A stretch of DNA of 51,139 nt, from positions 1 through 51,139 of the forward strand of contig JACQWK010000182.1 of assembly GCA_016209525.1 (NCBI GenBank). Reading direction: 5' to 3'. Position numbers and translations under genes: made by a program. This document shows positions 17,328 through 25,267 of this stretch, piece by piece; position 1 is the first letter of the stretch; the number at the start of each line of letters is the position of its first letter. The stretch is from Verrucomicrobiota bacterium. Lineage in GTDB: Bacteria > Verrucomicrobiota > Verrucomicrobiia > Limisphaerales > SIBE01. The notes beneath the pieces are model-generated. The model saw nothing but the letters and a program-made list of their open reading frames with translations. It searched no databases and had not been told where the DNA came from.

Positions 17328-19226
17328 ATGATTAGGACCGTCGTAGCGCTGGATCTTGTAAATTACACGCGTACTGCCAACAAGATGGCCTCAGTCTATG
17401 ATGCAAGCGGTGTGGCTCTGCTCAACCGGCATATCCAGAAGCTAGTGAAACAAGGATTAAATGCGGTAAGGCTGAGCTGGCGTGAAGTCCTACCGAAAAC
17501 CACGGGCGATGGGGCTCTGCTGTATTTTAGAACACCAGAGCTCGCGCACGACTTCGGAGTGGTGTTTCACGAAATCTGTGTTGCTAGAAACAAGAATAAA
17601 TCTATCCCTAATCGCGAACATCGCTGGTTTCGTGTCGGGATTGCCAGTGGAGAAGTGACACAGACAGGCGGAGATTTTGCGGGACTGCCAATCATCCATG
17701 CCGTCAGAAGGGAGGCGGCAGGGAAGCCAGGATATCTTCTCATCGACATGGCCACTTTCAAAAGATTACCTGAGCATTGCCAGTTTAGGTACGGGCCTAA
17801 GGCGAAAATAAGAGATAAAAGCGGCAACGTTCATGACGTGCGCTGGTGCAAGGTGGTCAATGTGCCCGAGGGCCCCGGCGGGGTGGTCAGCCCGGATGCA
17901 CTCAAGGCCTCAAAGGAACGACTCCCCAACGAAGTTTTTGCCATCGAGCTTCTAACAAGACCGGTCACCGCTACGCGCGAGCGAAGAAGATCCGGTGTTG
18001 TCACGGTCACCATCGACCGCCGAAAGGTAAAGAAAATCCTGATTTCGAACCCCGCCAAAAAGGAGGCCGTCGCACGCTACGCGCCCGAGGAAAAACGAGA
18101 CGAACTCATAAAGCGGAGTGCGGAGCTTCAATCGTTCCTCGTGGGGGGGAGATCTGGGAAGAACGTGGAGACGGCCGACGGTATGTGTTTACGTTGGGCC
18201 TCTGGCGGTGTTCTTTCCATTGTGCAATTTGCAGGTGATCACCTCGAAAGGAAGTGGGTTCCCCTCCTCTTTCGCGACATACGTCCCTACGGTTGGAACA
18301 TTCCGTTAGGGGCGTCCGAACGATGGTTTGACGCCAAAGACCGTCTGATTGAAGGAGAAGGCGATCATCTTGCTAACGAGCTATGTGATCCTTGGTACTG
18401 CCTTTCAAGGGAGTTCCTTGAAGAAATGCTCATCGTTCGTGGGAGACCGACCTCCAAGGCAAAGGCCACGTTGACTGTTAGGAAGTTCGAGTTTCGTCCA
18501 GGGGTGTTGCCTCCCCAGGTTAAGGCGCATGTGGACAAGTTTGGCGCGGAGCATCGAAGTCTGCGAGAAAAGGAGGATAAATTCAAAATTGCGATCGGTA
18601 GGACTCCGCCTGTGGATGTCGAGCTCATCAGTATGTCAAAGAGGAGGTGTACGTTAAAGGTTCGTTCGGACTCTAATGAGGTACCGGAAAGAGAGGATGT
18701 GCTGGTGTGCTTTTCGTTGCTCGATCTCGGAATCGAGGTCGTAAAAGTGGTTGAGTACCAACTTGGGCGGACGGACACGATGCTGGATGGGGAGATTCTA
18801 ATCAGTAATGAAGGAAATGGTTTCAGGGAACTTGTCAGAATGCCGATTGCATTGATCTCGCTCGAATATCTCGAGGAGATTTTCGGCAAGGGCAATTCCT
18901 GGGAGAAGTACACCTTACTCTCACCGCCGTCTGTCGTGGCTCGCCGCCCACCCACACGGGATGAGATCCTGGTCTATCCTTGGGATGTGAACTTTCGAAT
19001 GGACATCGCCATGGGAAGAAAACAGAGGCCAGAAGATCGGCGGAAGCGCTTCGTCGATTGGTTCGAAAAATTCGGTCATCATTTTGTTGACGAAAGTGGG
19101 AAAGGGCCGATCGACGATGAGAACAAGCCTGACGACTACGGAAAGCTCCCTAATGGTGTAATCCCTTCACGCCTTTTCACACCAGCAACAGCAAAGATTC
19201 TCAATCTTTACTTTAATTTCCGTTAA
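17328..19226 (+). CDS. Class III nucleotide-cyclase domain fused to a Nudix-like region
   Basis: 632 residues. The N-terminal ~180 show the cyclase homology domain: VVALDLVNYT with the first metal Asp (D9), TTGDGALLYF with the second (D61), then WFRVGIASGEV and GGDFAGLPIIHAVRREA. The usual Asn of the transition-state pair is His124 here, while an Arg remains at 127/128. After a basic linker, residues about 285-375 resemble a Nudix fold (VPLLFRDIRPYGWNIPLGA, then SREFLEEMLIV), with a REFLEEM helix but imperfect spacing of the rest of the box. The last ~250 residues are unassigned. No transmembrane or signal segment is seen. Cyclase domains make cyclic nucleotides; in Pycsar defence they make cCMP or cUMP. 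Function here is inferred only. The gene stands alone, 207 bases after its neighbour. Confidence 0.85.
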   Translation: MIRTVVALDLVNYTRTANKMASVYDASGVALLNRHIQKLVKQGLNAVRLSWREVLPKTTGDGALLYFRTPELAHDFGVVFHEICVARNKNKSIPNREHRWFRVGIASGEVTQTGGDFAGLPIIHAVRREAAGKPGYLLIDMATFKRLPEHCQFRYGPKAKIRDKSGNVHDVRWCKVVNVPEGPGGVVSPDALKASKERLPNEVFAIELLTRPVTATRERRRSGVVTVTIDRRKVKKILISNPAKKEAVARYAPEEKRDELIKRSAELQSFLVGGRSGKNVETADGMCLRWASGGVLSIVQFAGDHLERKWVPLLFRDIRPYGWNIPLGASERWFDAKDRLIEGEGDHLANELCDPWYCLSREFLEEMLIVRGRPTSKAKATLTVRKFEFRPGVLPPQVKAHVDKFGAEHRSLREKEDKFKIAIGRTPPVDVELISMSKRRCTLKVRSDSNEVPEREDVLVCFSLLDLGIEVVKVVEYQLGRTDTMLDGEILISNEGNGFRELVRMPIALISLEYLEEIFGKGNSWEKYTLLSPPSVVARRPPTRDEILVYPWDVNFRMDIAMGRKQRPEDRRKRFVDWFEKFGHHFVDESGKGPIDDENKPDDYGKLPNGVIPSRLFTPATAKILNLYFNFR

Positions 19227-19349
19227 GGCAATGCGTCGCGAGAAGCAACCTATTTGTTTTGAAAATATTCGCATCCCATGTGTCCCTGCGTCCCTAAGAA
19301 TTGTCTTGGCAATTCTGTGGTTCCCCACTAACAAATCTCAAGTTCTTTG

Positions 19350-19522
19350 AAACCATGGACACACGTCCATGATAGCCGCAGTTGAATGCCAGGGAACCCC
19401 GTGAGAATCGGGGACGGTTGCGCCACTGTGACGGGATACAAGCTCCCAAAGCCACTGATCGCGGTCGATTGGGAAGGCGGGGGCGAGATTTGAAGCCCGA
19501 AGTCAGGATACCGGTTTAGCTG
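19350..19522 (+). promoter_or_regulatory. Cobalamin (B12) riboswitch aptamer
   Basis: The order of conserved boxes is complete: AGGGAA at about 19391, GTGAGAATCGGGGACGG (19401-19417), GCGCCACTGTGACGGG (19420-19435), GCCACTG (19451-19457), GGAAGGC (19472-19478) and the B12 box GAAGCCCGAAGTCAGGAT (19492-19509) followed by ACCGG. This is the cobalamin aptamer pattern (Rfam RF00174 family). The ends are approximate. The plus-strand orientation points at the three exported-protein genes starting at 19983, 20900 and 22294, not at the upstream cyclase gene. Confidence 0.93.
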
Positions 19523-19632
19523 TGCTCGTCGTGATTGGCGGAAGATTCAACTCGAATCTCCTGCGATCAACTTCTCCGTCCAAGAGAAGGATGAGGCCAG
19601 TCCCCCGAACTGATTTCGGCGGAAGCCGTCGA

Positions 19633-19672
19633 ATGCCTTCATTCCCGTCTCGCGGAGTCGAAGGCTTTTTTG
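19633..19672 (+). terminator. Rho-independent terminator, candidate riboswitch expression platform
   Basis: The stem GCCTTC (19635-19640) pairs with GAAGGC (19660-19665) and runs straight into a T6-T7 tract (19665-19671). It lies about 110 bases after the aptamer and about 310 bases before the first gene, which is where a transcription-attenuation platform would be. An anti-terminator partner was not identified by eye. Confidence 0.65.
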
Positions 19673-19982
19673 TTGGGCAACGAAGCGCCTTCTCGCTCAG
19701 CGCTGGTCTCTCAAGTGTCAACCCGTCCGCAAGTTTTGCGGACCAAATTGAAAGATCAGCGATATGCCATTCCAAAGTTGTAGAAACTCAAGCGTCGGCC
19801 AATCTGGCCGCGAGGTTTTGGCCGGCGCCAATCCTCCCCCCTGTACAGGACGTCTTAACGCCGCTTCGGCGCGACGGCGTCTGGCGTTTCCGGTCCGCTG
19901 CTCATGCCTAAAAGCGGCGCTCAAGCGCTCGCAGTCCAAACGCTGGCGCGCAGCAGTTGCCACCCTTCGGTTCCTAGCCTCA
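19673..19982 (+). other. Leader between riboswitch terminator and first gene
   Basis: No gene was recognised here. The reading frame of the next gene stays open back to 19764 but shows no protein character. A perfect 8-base hairpin with a 3-base loop (GTCCGCAA/TTGCGGAC, 19725-19743) is present. The block from about 19855 to 19950 (CGGCGCGACGGCGTCTGGCG onward) is repetitive and GC-rich, and may be another dispersed element. Confidence 0.5.
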
Positions 19983-20903
19983 ATGGGAGTTCCTGGAATC
20001 TGGAATTCCGCGATTCAGCAAGCTGCCAGGCTATGTCTCGCGCCGGTTTTCTGCATGGTGGTGGGGAGCATGGCGTTCTGTTCGCCTGCGAGAGCTGCGG
20101 GCTTCGCCGATGCCGTCGTCTCCTATTCTCCAGGAACCGGCTTCGCAACCGAGTTTGGCAGCGGACTTGGATTCACCAATGTCGCGGCGGTGCTCGGCGA
20201 GCCTTCGAAGATCATTCCCGGCCAGTTCGGCGGTCCGGTGGACCCCTTCAATCCACCTTATCTGCGCGACCAAGTGCTCTCCATTGGCGCAGGCGGATCG
20301 TTGACGGTCCGCTTCGACACGCCCATCTTGAATTTTCCCGGAAATCCGTTCGGCTTGGATTTCATCGTTTTTGGGAACGCGGGATTCGTCATCACCAACG
20401 GCAATTTCTCGGGCGGTGGAATCACAGACGGCTCGCTGTTCGGCGCCAACTCCGAATCGGCCCGAGTCCTCGTCAGCGCCGACAACGTGACTTATTTCCA
20501 ACTCAGTCCCTCACTGACGCCAACCGTTGACAGCTATTTTCCGACCGACGGTTCCGGCGATATCAGCAAACCGGTGAACCCAGCCCTCCGCGCCTCGGAT
20601 TTTGCGGGCCGGGATCTAACCGGCATACGCTCCCTTTATGCAGGCTCCGCAGGCGGCACGGGGTTCGACATAAGCTGGGCGCAGGATGGCAACGGGCGAA
20701 ATGCGAATCTTTCGAGCGTCAGTTATGTGCGCTTCGACCTGTTGGGTGGGGCCGCCGAAATCGACGCCATCGCGGTTGTGCCGGAGCCGGCGACGTGGTC
20801 ATTCCTTGCGTTTGGCGCGGCCCTTTGCCTCATAGCCAACCCTTCGCTCCGTCGGTGGGGAACGTCAGCCGCCGCTGGCAAAGCTGGGGGGCGGAAACGA
20901 TGA
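19983..20903 (+). CDS. PEP-CTERM surface protein, first gene of the B12-riboswitch operon
   Basis: 306 residues from the ATG at 19983; this start puts a signal peptide directly at the N-terminus (CLAPVFCMVVGSMAFCSPARA, cut near AGFAD). The mature part is a glycine- and aromatic-rich beta protein (PFGLDFIVFGNAGFVITNG, DISWAQDGNGRNANLSSV). The C-terminus carries the PEP-CTERM sorting signal: VPEPATW, a hydrophobic segment (SFLAFGAALCLIA), then a basic tail (RR...KR). Such proteins are processed by an exosortase and placed at the cell surface. Its position behind a cobalamin riboswitch implies repression when B12 is ample, so a role in B12 or cobinamide capture is plausible but not shown. Its stop overlaps the next gene's ATG (ATGA at 20900). 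Confidence 0.88.
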   Translation: MGVPGIWNSAIQQAARLCLAPVFCMVVGSMAFCSPARAAGFADAVVSYSPGTGFATEFGSGLGFTNVAAVLGEPSKIIPGQFGGPVDPFNPPYLRDQVLSIGAGGSLTVRFDTPILNFPGNPFGLDFIVFGNAGFVITNGNFSGGGITDGSLFGANSESARVLVSADNVTYFQLSPSLTPTVDSYFPTDGSGDISKPVNPALRASDFAGRDLTGIRSLYAGSAGGTGFDISWAQDGNGRNANLSSVSYVRFDLLGGAAEIDAIAVVPEPATWSFLAFGAALCLIANPSLRRWGTSAAAGKAGGRKR

Positions 20904-22297
20904 CAGGCTCGAGGCCAACTGGAGCTTTCGATCTGTTGGGCAATCCCGCTTCGCTCGGTCTGCGGACGTCTCCTTCCCTCTCACCCTGGCGCTCTCCCTC
21001 AGGGGGAGGATGGACCGTTTCCCGCGCCATGAAGAATCCAGGCACATCGCATTTTCGTGCCGACGGGCAGGGATTTTCCCTCTCCCCAAGGGAGAGGATT
21101 GGGGTGAGGGGGAAGCCAGGTAACGTTCGATCCGCGAGACTCGAATACTCCTGGGACTTACGAAAGCTGCGAGCCCTCCGGCGAAGTCGGAGTATTCCCA
21201 AGAAGACCGTGAGGATGACGTTATTCGTGCCGGGTCGGAGACCGGCGCTCCGGTGCGTCGTCGCTCAACCGCCGCAAGCGACAGGAAGTGTTCGCGCTGC
21301 CCTGTTGGCTCAGGGAGCGGGCGCGAGACGGCGCTTACTCGTAGCGGCCTTAGCATTTCTCATTTTGTTGCGGCTCGTCGCCTCAGCGGAAGCGGCGGCC
21401 TTCGCAGAAGCCTTCTCAAGCGATCCCGCGGACCGAGGCTGGAGGACCGTTGGTGACACGTCGCTCTTCCAATGGAATCCGGCCAGCCAGAATTTGAAAG
21501 TCACTTGGGACTCCGGACGTCCGAACAGCTATTTCTACCGGCCGTTGGGCACGATCATGGCGAAGAGCGACGATTTCAGCCTCGCCTTTGATCTCGTCCT
21601 GGAAGAGATGAAAGTGGGGGTCACGCCGAATAAACCGTTCACGTTCCAGATCGCCCTGGGATTTCTGAACTTCAAAGCGGCGACTCAGACCAACTTTGTG
21701 CGTGGAACAGGCGCACAGTCGCCCCATCTGGTAGAGTTCAATTATTTCCCAGACTCCGGATTCGGCGCGACGGTCTCTCCCGTGGTCGTCTCGAGCAACA
21801 ATCAGTTTATACCAAGTTTCAGCTTTCCCCTCGAACTGATCGTTGGCGACCTCTTCCATGTGGCGATGACCTATCGTGGCAGCAACCAGACGCTGGCGAC
21901 CACGATGACTCGAAATGGCCAGCCGTTCGGTCCGGTGAAAGACGTGCGGCTGCCCACCCAGTTCAGCGACTTTCGCGTCGATACGCTCGCGATCAGCAGC
22001 TACAACGACGCCGGGGCGGGTGGATCACTGTTCGCTCGTGGCCGGCTAGACAACCTCGCCTTGTCCATCTCCGATCCTCCCATCGCCGATCTCGTCGGCA
22101 ATCTCCGAATCGATGGCTGGAGTGTCGAGTTCGCGGCTCGAACGAACTGGCTCTACGCTTTGGAACGAACGGAGGATTTCAAAACGTGGATATCTTTGGG
22201 GCCCCCTCGGCCCGGGACGGGGCGTCGAGACATCTTCGTGGACAGTGATCTTCGTCAACCCAAAGCGTTCTATCAAATTCGGGCGGAACGGCCATGA
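20900..22297 (+). CDS. Exported beta-sandwich-like protein, second gene of the B12-riboswitch operon
   Basis: The ATG at 20900 overlaps the preceding stop (ATGA), which favours translational coupling and gives 465 residues. A later start at 21215 is possible, since the hydrophobic export segment (LLVAALAFLILLRLVASAEA) only begins near residue 146. A palindromic element (20974-21114) lies in frame in this leader. The mature part resembles LamG/concanavalin-like beta sandwiches (SDDFSLAFDLVLEEMKVG, FRVDTLAISSYNDAG). The C-terminal 60 residues (LYALERTEDFKTWISLG...FYQIRAERP) form a module I associate with secreted Verrucomicrobia proteins. No catalytic residues are recognisable; binding of a glycan or cofactor at the surface is a guess. 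The stop overlaps the next ATG. Confidence 0.8.
   Translation: MTGSRPTGAFDLLGNPASLGLRTSPSLSPWRSPSGGGWTVSRAMKNPGTSHFRADGQGFSLSPRERIGVRGKPGNVRSARLEYSWDLRKLRALRRSRSIPKKTVRMTLFVPGRRPALRCVVAQPPQATGSVRAALLAQGAGARRRLLVAALAFLILLRLVASAEAAAFAEAFSSDPADRGWRTVGDTSLFQWNPASQNLKVTWDSGRPNSYFYRPLGTIMAKSDDFSLAFDLVLEEMKVGVTPNKPFTFQIALGFLNFKAATQTNFVRGTGAQSPHLVEFNYFPDSGFGATVSPVVVSSNNQFIPSFSFPLELIVGDLFHVAMTYRGSNQTLATTMTRNGQPFGPVKDVRLPTQFSDFRVDTLAISSYNDAGAGGSLFARGRLDNLALSISDPPIADLVGNLRIDGWSVEFAARTNWLYALERTEDFKTWISLGPPRPGTGRRDIFVDSDLRQPKAFYQIRAERP
20974..21114. repeat. Palindromic element of the CTCACCC...GGGTGAG family, in a gene leader
   Basis: The left end CTTCCCTCTCACCCTGGCGC and the right end AGAGGATTGGGGTGAGGGGG are inverted repeats, each with an inner CTCTCCC/GGGAGAG pair. 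The length is 141 bp, or 47 codons, with no stop in the frame of the second riboswitch-operon gene. The same family is found at 26524-26663 and, cut by the window edge, at 51075-51139. Confidence 0.75.
21143..21197. repeat. Short inverted repeat GAATACTCC/GGAGTATTC
   Basis: A 9-base perfect inverted repeat (21143-21151 and 21189-21197) with a GC-rich loop lies directly after the larger element and before the alternative start at 21215. It could form a hairpin in the mRNA. No T-tract follows, so it is not a terminator. Confidence 0.5.
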
Positions 22298-23349
22298 CGT
22301 GTATAGCACAGTCCACCTCCATCGTGGCGCAGACTTGTCGTCTGTCAGTATCGCCTGGAATCGTCGCAGGCCGCGCGATTTTGTTGGTGGGGCGAGACTC
22401 CCGGCGAGCCATTACTTCTTTGCCGGCAAGGATTTCAAGGCTCGACGGAGTCTCGCTCCGTCCGATTTGGTTGCGGCCCCACCGCGCTGCGCTATATCGC
22501 CGAGTTGCATTCGGCAGAGCGTCGATAGTTCCAGCACGCCGGAACGGCGGCAGCGCCGCAGAATGTAATTCTGCGATCGAACAGATTGAAAGTCGGCGCT
22601 ACGCGGGACAAGAACGACGCCCGCCGCAACTCGGATTCACGCTGCTGGAATTACTTGTCGTCGTTGCGGTCATGGCCATCCTTTGCGCGTTGCTGGTTCC
22701 AACCCTGAGCAGGGGCAAAACCTCTGCCGCTCGGATCAAATGTGTGAGCAACTTGCGGCAGCTTGGATTGGCTGCGCAAATGTATTGGGACGACAACGGC
22801 GGGAAGGCGTTTCCCTGGCGAGGAGCGGCATTGAACGGCGGCCAAGTGTATTGGTTCGGCTGGCTGGAAAACGGCCCTGAAGGAGAACGGCGGTTCGACG
22901 CGACCCAAGGCGCTTTATATCCCTACCTCGCTGGCCGCGGAATCGAAGTGTGCCCGTCTTTCAATTACTTGAGTCCACATCTCAAACTGAAAGCGACCGG
23001 CGCATCGTATGGCTACGGCTACAACCTTCACCTCGCGGCCCCGCCGGACAAGCCGCCGGTGAACTTGGAGAAACTTCCTCGACCGGCCGAACTCGTGTTT
23101 CTTGCCGATGCCGCACAAGTCAATACCTTCCAGGTGCCAGCTTCGCCGGTGCGTCCCATGCTGGAGGAATTTTACTACATCAACACAAATGAAGCCACGG
23201 TCCATTTTCGGCACGCCAAGGCAGCAAACGCGGTGTTCTGCGATGGTCATGTTGCGCCCGAAAAGCCTCTGGAAGGCTCTTTGGATCGAAGGCTGCCCAA
23301 GCAGTTTATCGGACGGCTGCGCGTCGCGATTCTGATAGTGGAAAACTAA
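22294..23349 (+). CDS. Pseudopilin with H-X9-DG motif, third gene of the B12-riboswitch operon
   Basis: 351 residues from the ATG at 22294, which overlaps the upstream stop (ATGA). The prepilin signature GFTLLELLVVVAVMAIL begins only at about residue 112; a normal leader is 5-25 residues. No ATG, GTG or TTG lies in frame between residue ~70 and the signature, so the long leader appears real, and part of it (residues about 31-59) is an in-frame palindromic element. After the helix comes CVSNLRQLGLAAQMYWDDNGG, and near the end HAKAANAVFCDGHV, the H-X9-DG motif of the PVC-type pseudopilin family. These proteins are thought to work with type II-like secretion machinery. Coupling to the riboswitch suggests export or display of the two preceding proteins. 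Confidence 0.88.
   Translation: MTCIAQSTSIVAQTCRLSVSPGIVAGRAILLVGRDSRRAITSLPARISRLDGVSLRPIWLRPHRAALYRRVAFGRASIVPARRNGGSAAECNSAIEQIESRRYAGQERRPPQLGFTLLELLVVVAVMAILCALLVPTLSRGKTSAARIKCVSNLRQLGLAAQMYWDDNGGKAFPWRGAALNGGQVYWFGWLENGPEGERRFDATQGALYPYLAGRGIEVCPSFNYLSPHLKLKATGASYGYGYNLHLAAPPDKPPVNLEKLPRPAELVFLADAAQVNTFQVPASPVRPMLEEFYYINTNEATVHFRHAKAANAVFCDGHVAPEKPLEGSLDRRLPKQFIGRLRVAILIVEN
22384..22473. repeat. Palindromic element (GGTGGGGCGAGACTC family) inside the pseudopilin leader
   Basis: The left arm TTGGTGGGGCGAGACTCC and the right arm GGAGTCTCGCTCCGTCCGA are imperfect inverted repeats, with inner GGCGAGCC/GGCTCGAC and a TTTGCCGGCAAGGA-like core. A cleaner copy lies at 30919-30996. It is read through in frame as part of the pseudopilin N-terminus. 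Confidence 0.78.
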
Positions 23350-23412
23350 AATGCGAAGCTGTTCTGCCGTCAAAAATTCCAGCAACTAATTTCTCACGGA
23401 ATCGGCTCGTGG

Positions 23413-25248
23413 TTACAATCCCAGCCTCGCTGCCTTGCGGTCCCAGGGATGAAGCACCGTTGGTGGATTGGCGTAGCGCTTCATCTGCAGGACCAGCATT
23501 CGTCCGCAACCCGGATCGAGCCGCACGGGGAGCAAAGGGGAGTCGATTGGGAGGGTCTTGTCGCCCGAGGTCACGTTTTCCAATTGATGCTCGCCATATG
23601 CGCCCCCCTGCACGATGAATGTCCTTGGTTCAGTCTTGTTCAAGTTGACCCAGGTCACGAAGGTTTGCGTCTCGGTAAGTTTTGACACCAGCGCCCCCAC
23701 ATCTTCCGGCAAGCCGGCGCGCCGGCGGGCGGGATCGAAGTAACGCAGCCGCGCGTTGAGCAATCCGCCGTCGCGTCCCGGCTGGAGCCCGCCCAGCATG
23801 AGATGGATCAGCGATTCTGTGGCGGCCGGATTGAAACCCATCATGTTGTCGGCAAGCCGCTTTTCCGGCGGCAATTTGTCGCGTCGCATGGCATTCATCC
23901 GTTGCCGGATGGTTTGGAGGTCGCGCTCAAGCGGAGCCTCGGGGTAATTGGGATTTCGTCCTTGGAGATAGTCAATCCATCCGTTCGCTCCGACGCGTTC
24001 AAGGTCTTCCGGTTTCATCGACCAATACCAAACCTCCAGCGCGCCGAAGTTCCAAGGGCGGTTCTGCCAGCCATACCATCCTTGCGCATTGTGCATGGTT
24101 GGGTACTGCATCTGGCCGTCTGCCGTACGGGCATTGGCGTTGACGGCACGAGTCATGTTCCGCCAAGCGTCGAGGTACTTCGTGTCGCCTGTGAGCAGGA
24201 ACGCATTATTGAAGCCGGTGAGCGCGCGTTCGATGCGATGGCGGTTTTCACGCCGGCCCGTAACGGGGTTGACCGGGCTAAAACCCCAACCGTACGCGCT
24301 GCCCCACCATTTGCCGTCGGGTCCGCCGATTTTTCCATCAAGATCAACAAAGCTCGGAATAATCCAGTTGTTTTGCTTCATGCGTTCGAGCCAGGCCTCC
24401 ATGTACTCCAGCAACCACTTCTTGTACTTTGCTTCGTGCGCGAGCATGTAGGCGTTCATGGCCAGTGTGGTGGCACCGAGGTTCAGGCAGTGATCCCCGG
24501 CGACGTCCGTGTATTCCTCGTAATGGGCCAGAAACTCCTCAAAAGTCCGCTCGCCGTGCAGCGCCACGAAACCGGCCAGATCGAACCGATCGCCCGCCCA
24601 ATCCGTCGCCGTCGCTTTGCGCAGCATGGGGCCTTTGCTGCCGTTCATCATGCTTCGGATGATCTTGTGTTGTGGATCGTAGTTCTTGGCGTCCGGGTCT
24701 TCGTTCATGTAGAAGCCGGCAAACCGCCGCGCCCGCGCCTGATACGCAGAATCCGTCGGGATCGATAGGCCCATGCGGTTGAACAGTTGCAGCCCTTCGC
24801 CGTGGTGCATCCAGTCCGACTGCACGATGAATTCCTTGTGGTACATTCCGTCGCGGGCGACGGGCACTTCGACCGTCTTGGCTTCTGTGTACTGCCGGAT
24901 CAGACCGTCATGCCCTTTGAGATACAATCGGAGGATTTCATCGCCGGCCCCGAGTGCGTGGAGTTCGGGCCAATGATTGAAGTTCTCGAAAGCGTCATCG
25001 GGCCCGTCGTTGGCTCCCCAGCGAACGAAGCACTGGAGGTAGCCCCGGTCATCGAAGTAGCGGCTGAAGAACTCGCGGCAGGCCGGGACGTGCTCGGCCA
25101 GAAGCTGGCGTTGCAGGACCGCCCACTTGGGCGGCGGCATGGGAGAGTCGAGCCGTACTTCCGCCTGAGCCCGCAACGACGGGGTGGATTGCAGCGCGAT
25201 CCAACAGGCGGCCAGCGCGCGCAGAATCAGTCTTATTATTGAACCCAT
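23413..25248 (-). CDS. Large exported protein of unknown function, possible alpha/alpha-toroid fold
   Basis: The frame runs up to 25710, but the region above 25248 is antisense to neither gene nor domain and includes a MITE-like element; the ATG at 25248 gives 611 residues with a clear signal peptide (LILRALAACWIALQSTPSLRAQA). The mature protein is rich in paired helices with aromatic and acidic residues: RWGANDGPDDAFENFNHWPE, DWMHHGEGLQLF, DHCLNLGATTLAMNAYML, KWWGSAYGWGFSPVNP, RALTGFNNAFLLTGDTKYLDAW. This looks like an (alpha/alpha) toroid as in some polysaccharide lyases and glycoside hydrolases, but I recognise no defined family or catalytic set. A beta-rich tail (VTWVNLNKTEPRTFIVQGG) follows. 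The upstream, same-strand gene is an aldo/keto reductase, so a carbohydrate role is possible. Confidence 0.82.
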   Translation of the reverse strand: MGSIIRLILRALAACWIALQSTPSLRAQAEVRLDSPMPPPKWAVLQRQLLAEHVPACREFFSRYFDDRGYLQCFVRWGANDGPDDAFENFNHWPELHALGAGDEILRLYLKGHDGLIRQYTEAKTVEVPVARDGMYHKEFIVQSDWMHHGEGLQLFNRMGLSIPTDSAYQARARRFAGFYMNEDPDAKNYDPQHKIIRSMMNGSKGPMLRKATATDWAGDRFDLAGFVALHGERTFEEFLAHYEEYTDVAGDHCLNLGATTLAMNAYMLAHEAKYKKWLLEYMEAWLERMKQNNWIIPSFVDLDGKIGGPDGKWWGSAYGWGFSPVNPVTGRRENRHRIERALTGFNNAFLLTGDTKYLDAWRNMTRAVNANARTADGQMQYPTMHNAQGWYGWQNRPWNFGALEVWYWSMKPEDLERVGANGWIDYLQGRNPNYPEAPLERDLQTIRQRMNAMRRDKLPPEKRLADNMMGFNPAATESLIHLMLGGLQPGRDGGLLNARLRYFDPARRRAGLPEDVGALVSKLTETQTFVTWVNLNKTEPRTFIVQGGAYGEHQLENVTSGDKTLPIDSPLLPVRLDPGCGRMLVLQMKRYANPPTVLHPWDRKAARLGL

Positions 25249-25267
25249 AGGCAATTCGCATTCGGTC

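Noticed and set aside
19297-19316. Hairpin AGAATTG/CAATTCT after the cyclase gene as a terminator
   Set aside because: The stem is not followed by a T-tract, so evidence for a rho-independent terminator is lacking.
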